Virus record (IMG/VR): IMGVR_UViG_3300044701_002789
Coordinates: 124,001 to 188,000 of that record
Length of the DNA: 64,000 nt
Source: a virus
Reading direction: 5' to 3' (one strand)
A program made the translations under genes and the position numbers. Position 1 is the stretch's first letter, and every line of letters starts with the position of its first letter. Of this stretch, positions 45,876-52,865 are shown piece after piece. Below the pieces are notes generated by a model. That model saw only the letters and a program-made list of their open reading frames with translations, was not told the DNA's origin and did no database searches.

Positions 45876-46025
45876 CTAATCTAATTTATCTAGTCTCTTA
45901 AGTCCTTCTGAAATTGTATTAAGAAAATCCTCTTCGGTCCATGTATTTAATTTTGATTCTATGGGATCATTTTCATCCCAACTAATTTCATATTCATTAT
46001 CCTTAATATGCTTTACATTGATCAT
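45876..46025 (-). CDS. Hypothetical protein (49 aa)
   Basis: Start at ATG 46025 (MINVKHIKDNEYEISWDEND); an earlier ATG would be upstream of the -10. Ends LKRLDKLD. Unknown. Confidence 0.6.
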   Translation of the reverse strand: MINVKHIKDNEYEISWDENDPIESKLNTWTEEDFLNTISEGLKRLDKLD

Positions 46026-46048
46026 TGCTATCCTCCAATGTTTTAATG

Positions 46049-46108
46049 AGAATAGCACTCCCAGAAAAATCTAGGAGTGCCTCTTGTGTCAGTTCCTCAA
46101 GTGTCCTC
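46049..46108 (-). promoter_or_regulatory. Box/hairpin/-10 cassette for 45876
   Basis: -10 TATTCT (46049-46054); 30-bp gap with GCACTCC ... GGAGTGC hairpin; box from 46085 (TGTGTCAGTT-CCTC-AAGTGTCCTC). Confidence 0.7.
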
Positions 46109-46361
46109 ACAAGGACCTTGTGATAGCATCACTTAATCCTTCCCAAAAAGACTTACGAGGTGTCCAAAATTTACCTTCGGGTCCACAATAATCTTTAAAA
46201 TTATGAGACCGTTCATTCTCACAAAAAAGATATGCAGATTTAATTTCTACTTCACCTGTAACCAAATTTGTTTTAGAAGTAACAGGTCTGCGACAGTGAT
46301 GATAACCGTGTTCATAATAATGATAATTACAATCTTTACAGAGTTTTTCAGTATCAGTCAT
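46107..46361 (-). CDS. Cys/His-rich small protein (84 aa)
   Basis: Start at ATG 46361 (MTDTEKLCKDCNYHYYEHGY). CKDC ... HHC ... C suggests zinc binding (residues ~8-52). GPEGKFWTPRKSFWEGL at the end. Unknown role. Confidence 0.7.
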   Translation of the reverse strand: MTDTEKLCKDCNYHYYEHGYHHCRRPVTSKTNLVTGEVEIKSAYLFCENERSHNFKDYCGPEGKFWTPRKSFWEGLSDAITRSL

Positions 46362-46641
46362 TGATGAACTCCAGTTTGGGTATACCATTTACATCAAAAG
46401 TTACTAGTGCTTCAACTCTATGAGTAGCATCTGAATTCCAAACAGCATTCTTGAACTCTACAGTTTCCTTCTCTGGATACTTTGCTACAAAGTTCCCATT
46501 CTCGTCAAGTTCATTAGCATCTACATCTCCAAGATAATGAAGATTTAGATACTTACGAAGTTGAAGTTGTTGGTCTGCTTGAAGTTCCACAGTAATAGGA
46601 ACAATAAATTCATTTTTAGGAGGGTAGAGGTCTTCAGTCAT
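46354..46641 (-). CDS. LTLT-like protein (95 aa)
   Basis: MTEDLYPPKNEFIVPITVEL, QADQQLQLRKYLNLHYLGDV; beta strand then helix, weakly like the LTLT family. Overlaps both neighbours. Confidence 0.65.
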   Translation of the reverse strand: MTEDLYPPKNEFIVPITVELQADQQLQLRKYLNLHYLGDVDANELDENGNFVAKYPEKETVEFKNAVWNSDATHRVEALVTFDVNGIPKLEFIND

Positions 46642-46859
46642 TTTACTTCACGAATATAGATACTATCAAAAATCATAAGAGATAGTTCAAATTTAAGGTT
46701 TTCATCCACTTCTCCCAGTGCATTTGAAATTGCTTCTGGAATGAGTTGATTTTGCATTACATCCACATAGTTATCATTGGTCTCAAGATACCGAATGACT
46801 TCAGGAACCAGTGCATCTGCGAGTTTAGTTTTGGTTTCGTTTGATAAGGTCATAGTCAT
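46638..46859 (-). CDS. Hypothetical helical protein (73 aa)
   Basis: MTMTLSNETKTKLADALVPE, VIRYLETNDNYVDVMQNQLI, PEAISNALGEVDENLKFELS. Resembles small conserved phage helical proteins. Unknown. Confidence 0.65.
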   Translation of the reverse strand: MTMTLSNETKTKLADALVPEVIRYLETNDNYVDVMQNQLIPEAISNALGEVDENLKFELSLMIFDSIYIREVK

Positions 46860-47344
46860 TCTCCAATTACTTTGAAACTTTCAGTATAATCACCACTATC
46901 CATAAACCATGCAGAACTTGAATAATACTTTACATATCCTGTTGCCGTTGGTTTTTCTTTATACTCTTTACAATACTCATAATACTCTTCAGGAGTAATC
47001 TTAACGGTGCGAGCAATTTCGACAGGTTTCAAATTAAGATTATTCTTTTCCTCCTCCCTTTTGAGACGGTCAATCTCTTTCTGCATTTCTGCGACCTGTT
47101 TTTCCAGTTCTTCGTATTTGTTCATTGGTTTGATTTCCTCAATTTGGATGATGTCTCCTGCGGTAGGTTCATTAAAATCTTCAAGAAAACCATCATAAGT
47201 ATAATCACACTCATAATCACCTTCATCACATTTAAAACAATAAGGAAGACCTGTAGTATTCCTTGTTATTTTACCTTCAAAAATACCGATATTCCTAAAA
47301 GTCACTCGGACTTTCTTATCAACAAACTGTGAAAGGTCAATCAT
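46856..47344 (-). CDS. Sm-like N-terminal domain fused to coiled coil (162 aa)
   Basis: Start at ATG 47344. IDLSQFVDKKVRVTFRNIGI then FEGKITRN looks like a small Sm/SH3-type strand-turn-strand domain, matching the N-terminus of 63123 (LDQFVNRKVTVRFRNGFTAT). A coiled coil (EELEKQVAEMQKEIDRLKRE) and a tail with ITPEEYYEYCKEYKEKPTAT follow. Different partners are fused in each copy. Unknown role. Confidence 0.65.
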   Translation of the reverse strand: MIDLSQFVDKKVRVTFRNIGIFEGKITRNTTGLPYCFKCDEGDYECDYTYDGFLEDFNEPTAGDIIQIEEIKPMNKYEELEKQVAEMQKEIDRLKREEEKNNLNLKPVEIARTVKITPEEYYEYCKEYKEKPTATGYVKYYSSSAWFMDSGDYTESFKVIGE

Positions 47345-47368
47345 TGGAGTTGTGTGTTGTATGAGAGT

Positions 47369-47428
47369 ATTATAACCCATCAAGACCCAGAGTGGGAAGG
47401 GTCTTGTGACGGTTCTTGAAGTGTCTCC
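47369..47428 (-). promoter_or_regulatory. Box/hairpin/-10 cassette for 46856
   Basis: -10 TATAAT (47369-47374); 30-bp gap with AGACCC ... GGGTCT hairpin; box from 47405 (TGTGACGGTT-CTTG-AAGTGTCTCC), here in frame with no stop. Confidence 0.7.
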
Positions 47429-47625
47429 AAATCATTTGAAAGAATACGAAGGTCCATAGAACTCACCACCATTCTCCCATAACCATCATCACCCATAAAC
47501 TCCTCATACTCGTCTATGATTTTAAGAATTGCAGTTGCGAGTGCTTCCCTCATATCATCTGTGGGTTCTTGTGTAAGTTCTCCACAAAATGCTTCCCATA
47601 CTACAGATGCTCTTGATTTAGTCAT
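47380..47625 (-). CDS. AQ-family helical protein (81 aa)
   Basis: MTKSRASVVWEAFCGELTQE, MREALATAILKIIDEYEEFM, DLRILSNDLETLQEP. Same layout as 48097, 48321, 48664 and 57202: helix, Ala-rich helix, short C-terminal D-x-x-x-L-x-x-x-L-E. The last residues (SQDPSHSGS) are encoded by the cassette hairpin. Confidence 0.65.
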   Translation of the reverse strand: MTKSRASVVWEAFCGELTQEPTDDMREALATAILKIIDEYEEFMGDDGYGRMVVSSMDLRILSNDLETLQEPSQDPSHSGS

Positions 47626-47825
47626 TTTTTCCTTTTTGCAAGTTCCACAAAAAAATCCAAATCTTTTTTTCCTTGTTCACTACGGAAAACTTCTGAAGGG
47701 TCAACTGAAGTTCCACCCCAACTATCAATTTTAACCTTAATTTTAGAATGCTGCTTGTTATTGACTAATGAATTCCAAAATTTTTTAATTATTTTAACCC
47801 ATATTTTTTTCACTATTTTAATCAT
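47622..47825 (-). CDS. Hypothetical protein (67 aa)
   Basis: Start at ATG 47825 (MIKIVKKIWVKIIKKFWNSL), 8 nt inside the upstream end. Basic amphipathic helix, then GGTSVDPSEVFRSEQGKKDL. Unknown. Confidence 0.6.
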   Translation of the reverse strand: MIKIVKKIWVKIIKKFWNSLVNNKQHSKIKVKIDSWGGTSVDPSEVFRSEQGKKDLDFFVELAKRKK

Positions 47826-48093
47826 AAGTTTCCCACCTACCACCCTTGTAGTCCCAATGTCTGTTATCATAAAACCTATAATCAATATTCCAACCAAAAA
47901 GTTCAAAATCAAAACCAAATCCTGCGTGGTCTTGTCTCATTGTAAAATCAATGGAAAATCCAATGATAGCACTATTTTTAGAAATAGTCAAATCCCAGAA
48001 CTTATGAGGGTTCCAGGTTTTTCCCGATTTTTCATAGACAACAGAGAACCTGTTTGAGAATGGATTTGAAAGTGAGAAAGAAAGGTAAATCAT
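47818..48093 (-). CDS. Conserved beta-rich protein (91 aa)
   Basis: MIYLSFSLSNPFSNRFSVVY, then KTWNPHKFWDLTISKNSAII and FTMRQDHAGFGFDFELFGWN, ending YDNRHWDYKGGRW. The H-K-F-W-x-L ... D-H-A-G ... D-x-R-H-W-D layout is a small conserved phage family. Unknown function. Confidence 0.75.
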   Translation of the reverse strand: MIYLSFSLSNPFSNRFSVVYEKSGKTWNPHKFWDLTISKNSAIIGFSIDFTMRQDHAGFGFDFELFGWNIDYRFYDNRHWDYKGGRWETYD

Positions 48094-48096
48094 TTT

Positions 48097-48324
48097 TTAA
48101 AGTTTTTCAAGTTCTTCGCATAGTTCTAAAATATCGGGACACATAATTACAACACCCACAGTGGTTCCTCTTTGCAGTTGATTTATGGTTTCACGAAGAA
48201 CAGAAGCAATAATTTTCCTACAATCTTTATCCATATAAGTATCAAATTGATCTACAGGGATCATTAGTGCTTCTGCATATCCTTCAACATAAGTATTCCA
48301 GATTTTTTGTGCTTGTTCTTTCAT
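48097..48324 (-). CDS. AQ-family helical protein (75 aa)
   Basis: MKEQAQKIWNTYVEGYAEAL, CRKIIASVLRETINQLQRGT, DILELCEELEKL. AQ-family. Unknown. Confidence 0.65.
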   Translation of the reverse strand: MKEQAQKIWNTYVEGYAEALMIPVDQFDTYMDKDCRKIIASVLRETINQLQRGTTVGVVIMCPDILELCEELEKL

Positions 48325-48503
48325 AGTTCCTCCAAATCATCGGCAAGTTTCTTGAAGTCATCAGCAGTAAACCAAGCAAGTCCATTATCATCATACACAA
48401 AACTATCCGCCATAGCACGAATAGCAGCAGCAACACCTGTAGTTGGAAATATTGTAGCATTTGCTTCATATGCTTTCATAATCTTTTGTGCTCTTTCAGT
48501 CAT
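48321..48503 (-). CDS. AQ-family helical protein (60 aa)
   Basis: MTERAQKIMKAYEANATIFP, VAAAIRAMADSFVYDDNGLA, WFTADDFKKLADDLEEL. Clear AQ-family member. ATGA overlaps. Confidence 0.65.
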   Translation of the reverse strand: MTERAQKIMKAYEANATIFPTTGVAAAIRAMADSFVYDDNGLAWFTADDFKKLADDLEEL

Positions 48504-48667
48504 TTAGTTTTTTCCTCAAGTTGTTCAATTCTATTATAAAGTTCCTGTAAATGCATTACAACCTTAAATGGGTTCATCTTGAGATTATCTCCTACCTCAA
48601 CTTTGGTGATATCATCATATAAGGTTCCAACACTTTCGTAGTATTCCTGTAAATTTTGTTTATTCAT
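48500..48667 (-). CDS. Hypothetical helical protein (55 aa)
   Basis: ATG 48667 (MNKQNLQEYYESVGTLYDDI) to TGA 48500; C-terminal coiled coil LQELYNRIEQLEEKT. Confidence 0.65.
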   Translation of the reverse strand: MNKQNLQEYYESVGTLYDDITKVEVGDNLKMNPFKVVMHLQELYNRIEQLEEKTK

Positions 48668-48897
48668 AGTAACTCCAACTCATCAACAATAGCAGAAATT
48701 TCTTTGATGCATTCATCCCGTCCAGCATCATAGCACATACCTTTTTCATCCTCCCAAACACTAACACCTCTTGGAAGTGTAAGTTGTTCCCGAAGTTTAA
48801 CAAGAACTTCTTGAAGTGCCAAAGCAGGATTGTGGTGTTTACTGTTCATAAGAACTTCCAAAAGTTCTTGTGCTTGTTCTTTTGAGTTTTCATTCAT
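48664..48897 (-). CDS. AQ-family helical protein (77 aa)
   Basis: MNENSKEQAQELLEVLMNSK, PALALQEVLVKLREQLTLPR, ECIKEISAIVDELELL. AQ-family. The 5' end shares ~31 identical nt with a remnant at 49480. Confidence 0.65.
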   Translation of the reverse strand: MNENSKEQAQELLEVLMNSKHHNPALALQEVLVKLREQLTLPRGVSVWEDEKGMCYDAGRDECIKEISAIVDELELL

Positions 48898-49057
48898 ACC
48901 GTTCTGCCTCTTGACGAAGTTGAGATGGAGTTAGGTAATACCAGTTTGAATGGTTTTCAATCCAATCGGCAATCTCACGAAGAACATCTCGGGCATAAAC
49001 CCTATCATATCCCACAACTGGTGTAATTGTTTCAACCAATGTTTTTTGTTTAGTCAT
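48890..49057 (-). CDS. Hypothetical protein (55 aa)
   Basis: ATG 49057 (MTKQKTLVETITPVVGYDRV) to TGA 48890; YARDVLREIADWIENHSNWY, then YLTPSQLRQEAERYE. A helical small phage protein. Confidence 0.65.
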   Translation of the reverse strand: MTKQKTLVETITPVVGYDRVYARDVLREIADWIENHSNWYYLTPSQLRQEAERYE

Positions 49058-49289
49058 AACTTCTACTCAATAAACCATAAAACTCATCAAACCAGGTCAA
49101 TCCAAATGTTCTTTTACTTGAAATCTTATAGTCCGTAGTCATTATAGCACTCCACACTTGAAATGCATAATGAAATCTATAAAAACCAAGGTAAAACTCA
49201 TATATCTTATCTGCAACTGGTTCTGGTGTATGTTCCAAAATCCATACTAAAACTTTTTGATTTGGTGTGAGTAAGTCGTAGTCACTCAT
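49050..49289 (-). CDS. Hypothetical protein (79 aa)
   Basis: MSDYDLLTPNQKVLVWILEH, TPEPVADKIYEFYLGFYRFH. All-helical, aromatic-rich. Unknown. Confidence 0.6.
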   Translation of the reverse strand: MSDYDLLTPNQKVLVWILEHTPEPVADKIYEFYLGFYRFHYAFQVWSAIMTTDYKISSKRTFGLTWFDEFYGLLSRSYD

Positions 49290-49483
49290 TCCTGCAACTC
49301 CATTTCTTCAACACGTATTAGGTCTATTGCTTCTAACCAATAGGGACTTTCTTCAGCAATTTCCTCACTTACTTTCTTTTGCAGTTTCTCTGCATTTTCT
49401 TTTGATTTAAATACTCCGTGAATAATACTTGGAATAAACCCAGGTCCAACATCAACACTTTCAATAACCAGATAGATTTTCAT
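49286..49483 (-). CDS. MKIYxV-family protein (65 aa)
   Basis: MKIYLVIESVDVGPGFIPSI, then IHGVFKSKENAEKLQKKVSE. Beta strand, then helix; similar to 59362 and 59589. Unknown. Confidence 0.65.
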   Translation of the reverse strand: MKIYLVIESVDVGPGFIPSIIHGVFKSKENAEKLQKKVSEEIAEESPYWLEAIDLIRVEEMELQE

Positions 49484-49533
49484 AGTTTAAAATAAAAAAG
49501 TTCTTGTGCTTGTTCTTTTGAGTTTTTAGACAT
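49480..49533 (-). pseudogene. Truncated AQ-family remnant (17 aa)
   Basis: ATG 49533: MSKNSKEQAQELFYFKL. Its ~31 nt after the start match the beginning of 48664, then the homology stops. A deletion or recombination scar. Confidence 0.5.
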
Positions 49534-49717
49534 CACATACCTTATTATAAAAAGTAATAAATCCACAACCTTCTTCACCACAACCACACACCACATAATC
49601 AGTTCTTATGATGTTTGTAGTATCAATCTCTCCTCGTTTTACCCGAGAATTGTAAATATTCTGTGCTCTTACAGCAGCAGACAAATCTTTAGGGGTCATC
49701 CAACGGTAACTGCTCAT
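49526..49717 (-). CDS. Hypothetical protein with Cys cluster (63 aa)
   Basis: MSSYRWMTPKDLSAAVRAQN, then VVCGCGEEGCGFITFYN: four closely spaced Cys that may bind metal. Unknown. Confidence 0.65.
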   Translation of the reverse strand: MSSYRWMTPKDLSAAVRAQNIYNSRVKRGEIDTTNIIRTDYVVCGCGEEGCGFITFYNKVCDV

Positions 49718-49953
49718 AAAACCTCACATAAGGGAAACACACGAATATCTACGATAAATCCAGGTTTTGTATATTTGTCTCGGTATTCTGCTGCGAATAC
49801 TCTTGCATCTTTGTTAGTATCAAAAGGACCAAAATAACGATGAAGACCTTTAACTTCTTTATATTTGTTATAGACACCTACTATAAACTTATGAGAATGT
49901 TCGGGGTATTCGTCGTTCTCGGCAATCCAGGAATAGTATGCGTCCTTATTCAT
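49714..49953 (-). CDS. Hypothetical protein (79 aa)
   Basis: MNKDAYYSWIAENDEYPEHS, HKFIVGVYNKYKEVKGLHRY, FGPFDTNKDARVFAAEYRDK. Alpha/beta small protein. Unknown. Confidence 0.65.
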   Translation of the reverse strand: MNKDAYYSWIAENDEYPEHSHKFIVGVYNKYKEVKGLHRYFGPFDTNKDARVFAAEYRDKYTKPGFIVDIRVFPLCEVL

Positions 49954-50188
49954 ACTTGACCTTACTTACCGTAATCACATTAGAAGCACGAGGAGCAACT
50001 TGAAGTTGTTCAGCATAAAGAACTCCTTGGTCTTTTACCATACATCCTCCCCGAACTTCAATGGAATGACCATTCAAAATCTTAATGGTAAATGCGGTTC
50101 GTTTGTCGTCACCGGTCAAGATTGTGATTTCATCAAAATCATTATCAATCTTGAGTTCATAAAAACTTTGCACTTTAATCACAATCAA
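49946..50188 (-). CDS. Hypothetical beta-rich protein (80 aa)
   Basis: MIVIKVQSFYELKIDNDFDE, ITILTGDDKRTAFTIKILNG, HSIEVRGGCMVKDQGVLYAE. Unknown. Overlaps neighbours. Confidence 0.65.
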   Translation of the reverse strand: MIVIKVQSFYELKIDNDFDEITILTGDDKRTAFTIKILNGHSIEVRGGCMVKDQGVLYAEQLQVAPRASNVITVSKVKYE

Positions 50189-50424
50189 ATCACCTTTTCA
50201 AGAATGGATTTAATTTTAGATGCATCGGCACAACCATAAGTACTTTCTTCATCAATTAATTTTTTAATTTCCGCAATTGCTTCTTCGTGAGTAATTGAAA
50301 GTCGTTCAAGATTTGAAATGTGTATATTTGCTCCTAAGTACAATTTGTCTCTAAGATAATGTTCGGCAAGTGAAATGTCGTTTGATGCTCTATTAAATTC
50401 AATGGTTGCTTTAAAACGAGGCAT
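50185..50424 (-). CDS. Hypothetical protein (79 aa)
   Basis: MPRFKATIEFNRASNDISLA, EHYLRDKLYLGANIHISNLE, ending SKIKSILEKVI. Beta-alpha small protein. First gene of its operon, after the cassette at 50449. Confidence 0.65.
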   Translation of the reverse strand: MPRFKATIEFNRASNDISLAEHYLRDKLYLGANIHISNLERLSITHEEAIAEIKKLIDEESTYGCADASKIKSILEKVI

Positions 50425-50447
50425 AATGTGGTTCTCCGTTAGTGTTA

Positions 50448-50687
50448 TTATCCTATCACATCCAGGTCTTTCCTGCGATGTCCTTGTGACGGTTCTACCT
50501 TTGTCTCCAACAGGTTCAAAAGTTCTCTACAAAGATTGATTTTCCCATAGTCAATTCCATCAGTAAAAATTCTGGTTGTTGGTTGAGGAATTCCATCATA
50601 AAACTCACCATACATTTCATAACAAGTTTTTTCACTTGCAATTTCTTTGAGTTTGTTAATAATAAGTTCTTGTTGTTCTTCAGTCAT
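50448..50687 (-). CDS. DGxDYG-family protein (79 aa)
   Basis: Start at ATG 50687 (MTEEQQELIINKLKEIASEK), which overlaps the upstream stop. TRIFTDGIDYGKINLCRELL as in 31252. The tail TKVEPSQGHRRKDLDVIG is read from the cassette. Confidence 0.65.
   Translation of the reverse strand: MTEEQQELIINKLKEIASEKTCYEMYGEFYDGIPQPTTRIFTDGIDYGKINLCRELLNLLETKVEPSQGHRRKDLDVIG
50449..50508 (-). promoter_or_regulatory. Box/-10 cassette for 50185
   Basis: Box from 50485 (TGTGACGGTT-CTAC-CTTTGTCTCC), in frame of 50448. The -10 is unclear here; AGGATA or ATAATA lies near 50446-50454. Confidence 0.5.
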
Positions 50688-50865
50688 TTGCATTCCCAAA
50701 TCCATCATTAGTACCGAAAAGTTGATTGTAGTTATTCAAATATAACCAAAAGAAATGTCTATCACATTCAAAACTCTCATAAAATTCTGGTGAATTTTTC
50801 ATAAGTTTAACCCAACTATCAAAACACCAAGACCACATTATCCGTCTATACCAAAAGTTTTTCAT
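50680..50865 (-). CDS. Hypothetical protein (61 aa)
   Basis: MKNFWYRRIMWSWCFDSWVK, SPEFYESFECDRHFFWLYLN. Aromatic-rich. Unknown. Overlaps the RNA-ligase gene by 4 nt. Confidence 0.6.
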   Translation of the reverse strand: MKNFWYRRIMWSWCFDSWVKLMKNSPEFYESFECDRHFFWLYLNNYNQLFGTNDGFGNAND

Positions 50866-51404
50866 TGTCCTTTATGCTCCTTATCAAAAGGTGCTTTGAA
50901 GTAATGATTAGCAGAACTATGATACACCATTACACCTTCTGCATTCATAAATCCCGGAGAAGCAACAGAACCATAATTCCACAGTTTATCCATCACATCG
51001 TCAAGTGCATTTGTACTAAATTCACCTTGATAAAGAACCGGAACTACAGAACAACACTCGGGTGGTGGATTATCTTCGTTCCAGATGTTGGTATTGAAAA
51101 GAGAAAACCTTTTCTCACCTTTGGTAAGATTATAACCTCGTTGAATACCACTGCCCCACCACTCACCATGATGACGACCAGGACCAAGTTTCATAAGTTG
51201 GTCTTTGTTCTCCATTGACCAACGATGAAAACCAAAGTTATCACTCTCCACACTCAACCAACGATTACGAGAACCAACAAACATCTCACCATCATCGGTG
51301 ATGTAAATTACTCCATTGGTTCCGTCAATCTTTTCAGTAATGACGCATTCTTTATAGAGACGAGGAATTTTAGGAAAGGGAACGAATTCAGGGAGATTAG
51401 TCAT
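50862..51404 (-). CDS. RNA ligase (nucleotidyltransferase superfamily)
   Basis: 180 aa from ATG 51404 (MTNLPEFVPFPKIPRLYKEC). VITEKIDGTNGVIYI contains motif I KxDG; FVGSRNRWLS is motif Ia/III-like, HHGEWWGSGI is motif III, EGVMVYH is motif IV and YFKAPFDKEHKG is motif V. The compact size fits the small DRB0094/Rnl-like ligases common in phages. Likely joins nicked RNA or repairs tRNA cleaved by the host. Works logically with the CCA-adding-type enzyme at 34896. Confidence 0.88.
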   Translation of the reverse strand: MTNLPEFVPFPKIPRLYKECVITEKIDGTNGVIYITDDGEMFVGSRNRWLSVESDNFGFHRWSMENKDQLMKLGPGRHHGEWWGSGIQRGYNLTKGEKRFSLFNTNIWNEDNPPPECCSVVPVLYQGEFSTNALDDVMDKLWNYGSVASPGFMNAEGVMVYHSSANHYFKAPFDKEHKGQ

Positions 51405-51428
51405 AAGGTTTTTTGCGTGTACGATACT

Positions 51429-51488
51429 ACTATAACACAAAACCCCGAGTTACTCAAAGGGTCTTGTGACGGTTTCTTAAGTGTCTAC
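51429..51488 (-). promoter_or_regulatory. Box/hairpin/-10 cassette for the RNA ligase
   Basis: -10 TATAGT (51429-51434); 30-bp gap with ACCCTTTGAGTAACTCGGGGT hairpin (weak); box from 51465 (TGTGACGGTT-TCTT-AAGTGTCTAC). Confidence 0.7.
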
Positions 51489-51721
51489 TCCGGCACTCTA
51501 ATAAAATCCTTCACATTAGGAACAGAACCGCAAACTTTATTTGCATTTTCCTTTGCGACAATTCTACATGCAAGTATAGTTGTTAATGCTCTTTGGTAGT
51601 TCTCATAATTTCTTCGTGAATTTATGTGGTCAGAGACCTGAAAACCACCGGTTATGATACCAATGGTAACAAAAGAAAGAAAAATAAAAAATGTTTCGGG
51701 TTGATTAAAAAAATCCTTCAT
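51485..51721 (-). CDS. CGxVP-family membrane protein, copy 1 (78 aa)
   Basis: Hydrophobic TFFIFLSFVTIGIITGGFQV, then NYENYQRALTTILACRIVAK and ANKVCGSVPNVKDFI. The gene at 56359 has the same order (AAYQKALETIAKCRSS ... LCGKVPSPADFG). One membrane segment and paired Cys. Unknown. Confidence 0.7.
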   Translation of the reverse strand: MKDFFNQPETFFIFLSFVTIGIITGGFQVSDHINSRRNYENYQRALTTILACRIVAKENANKVCGSVPNVKDFIRVPE

Positions 51722-51726
51722 AACAA

Positions 51727-51978
51727 TTAAGAGTGTTTTAAAATAGCAGCAATAACAATAGAAATTGAGGCAATTACAAATACAATTGCAAACCTATGGT
51801 CCATTAGATATTGGATGGGAGTTCTGGGTTCCCAACCACTGAAATTAACATCACAAGGTTTTTCTGGATTAATTCTTTGAGTTTGGCAATAATTCCCAGT
51901 GAGAAAACAATAATCTAATGATGGAACATCTGTGATGTTGCAATGAGCACAGGTGCGACAGTTTTTAATTTGAGGCAT
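51727..51978 (-). CDS. CAHC-family membrane protein, copy 1 (83 aa)
   Basis: MPQIKNCRTCAHCNITDVPS, LDYCFLTGNYCQTQR, CDVNFSGWEPRTPIQYLMDH, then a membrane helix. The zinc-like Cys set CxxCxxC ... C ... C ... C matches 56698. Probably a small cytoplasmic zinc domain anchored by one helix. Confidence 0.7.
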   Translation of the reverse strand: MPQIKNCRTCAHCNITDVPSLDYCFLTGNYCQTQRINPEKPCDVNFSGWEPRTPIQYLMDHRFAIVFVIASISIVIAAILKHS

Positions 51979-52117
51979 TTTTGTTACACTCTTTTAGGAC
52001 ATCACAAGAATATTTAACCCACAACAAATAAGAATGTTCTGGGTATTTTTCTCTTACGAACTCGCAAACAAATTTAATTGCTTTCACTTCAATGAAAAAT
52101 TCTTCATCTCGTTCCAT
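51965..52117 (-). CDS. Hypothetical protein (50 aa)
   Basis: ATG 52117 (MERDEEFFIEVKAIKFVCEF) to TAA 51965; KYPEHSYLLWVKYSCDVLKE. Overlaps both neighbours (TAATG upstream). Confidence 0.6.
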   Translation of the reverse strand: MERDEEFFIEVKAIKFVCEFVREKYPEHSYLLWVKYSCDVLKECNKNASN

Positions 52118-52560
52118 TATGAAAAATTGTAACTAACTTCAGTATAAAACTCAAGAGAACAAGGTTTATTGGAAAGTTCTTTTACACTTTCTGGAATAAA
52201 GTTTGAGAACTTATCAAAAAACTCTTCCCGAGTTGTAAAATCCATAAAGTTTGTGTAGTACTCCCCAAATCTATTCTCAAATCGTTTCTTCGCAATTTCT
52301 TCATCATATGTTGCAGTCATATAGAGACAATAAGTGGTCCATTCACCAGTACCGCATTTCCATCCAACCATAAACTTCCAAGGGTCATCCTCTTGAATTT
52401 CTTTGAGATGTTCTTGTTGTAGTTTCTCGTGATGTTCCTTGAGTTCTTCTTTAGTCATTACGGGTTTGGGGAGAGAGTTCAAGAACTCATCAATGATTTC
52501 TTGTTCTCTTTGAGTTGCAATGTCTCTCATTTCATCAAGAGTAAGTTGGGGTTCAGTCAC
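52117..52560 (-). CDS. Hypothetical protein (147 aa)
   Basis: MTEPQLTLDEMRDIATQREQ, EIIDEFLNSLPKPVMTKEEL, then WKFMVGWKCGTGEWTTYCLY and KRFENRFGEYYTNFMDF. Helical start, beta end. Unknown. Confidence 0.65.
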   Translation of the reverse strand: MTEPQLTLDEMRDIATQREQEIIDEFLNSLPKPVMTKEELKEHHEKLQQEHLKEIQEDDPWKFMVGWKCGTGEWTTYCLYMTATYDEEIAKKRFENRFGEYYTNFMDFTTREEFFDKFSNFIPESVKELSNKPCSLEFYTEVSYNFS

Positions 52561-52784
52561 TGTTCTCTACTCCAATAATAAGTTAGTTTATTGTCTTTTG
52601 CAAAGATGTTTAAATGGTAAATCTCATTGTCTTTTGTTGAAACAGACAACCATAAGTGCTCGTCGGGAACCATATTTTCCAGATGAAAGAGTTTCACATC
52701 ATCCAATACAATCTCATCGGGATTTTCAACTCTTTCTGGAAGAAAGAATGCGTCTGGAATGTGCCCGTAGGTTTCTTCAGTCAT
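52557..52784 (-). CDS. Hypothetical protein (75 aa)
   Basis: Start at ATG 52784 (MTEETYGHIPDAFFLPERVE), VLDDVKLFHLENMVPDEHLW. Beta-rich end. Unknown. Confidence 0.65.
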   Translation of the reverse strand: MTEETYGHIPDAFFLPERVENPDEIVLDDVKLFHLENMVPDEHLWLSVSTKDNEIYHLNIFAKDNKLTYYWSREQ

Positions 52785-52805
52785 AAGTTCTCCATTGATA
52801 AAGTC

Positions 52806-52865
52806 ATCATACCACAAAATTCACCACCCCACAAGAGGTAGTGTGACGGTTTCGTTAGTGGTCCA
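52806..52865 (-). promoter_or_regulatory. Box/hairpin/-10 cassette for 52557
   Basis: -10 TATGAT (52806-52811); 30-bp gap with CACTACCTCTTGTGGGGTGG TG hairpin; box from 52842 (TGTGACGGTT-TCGT-TAGTGGTCCA). Confidence 0.7.
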
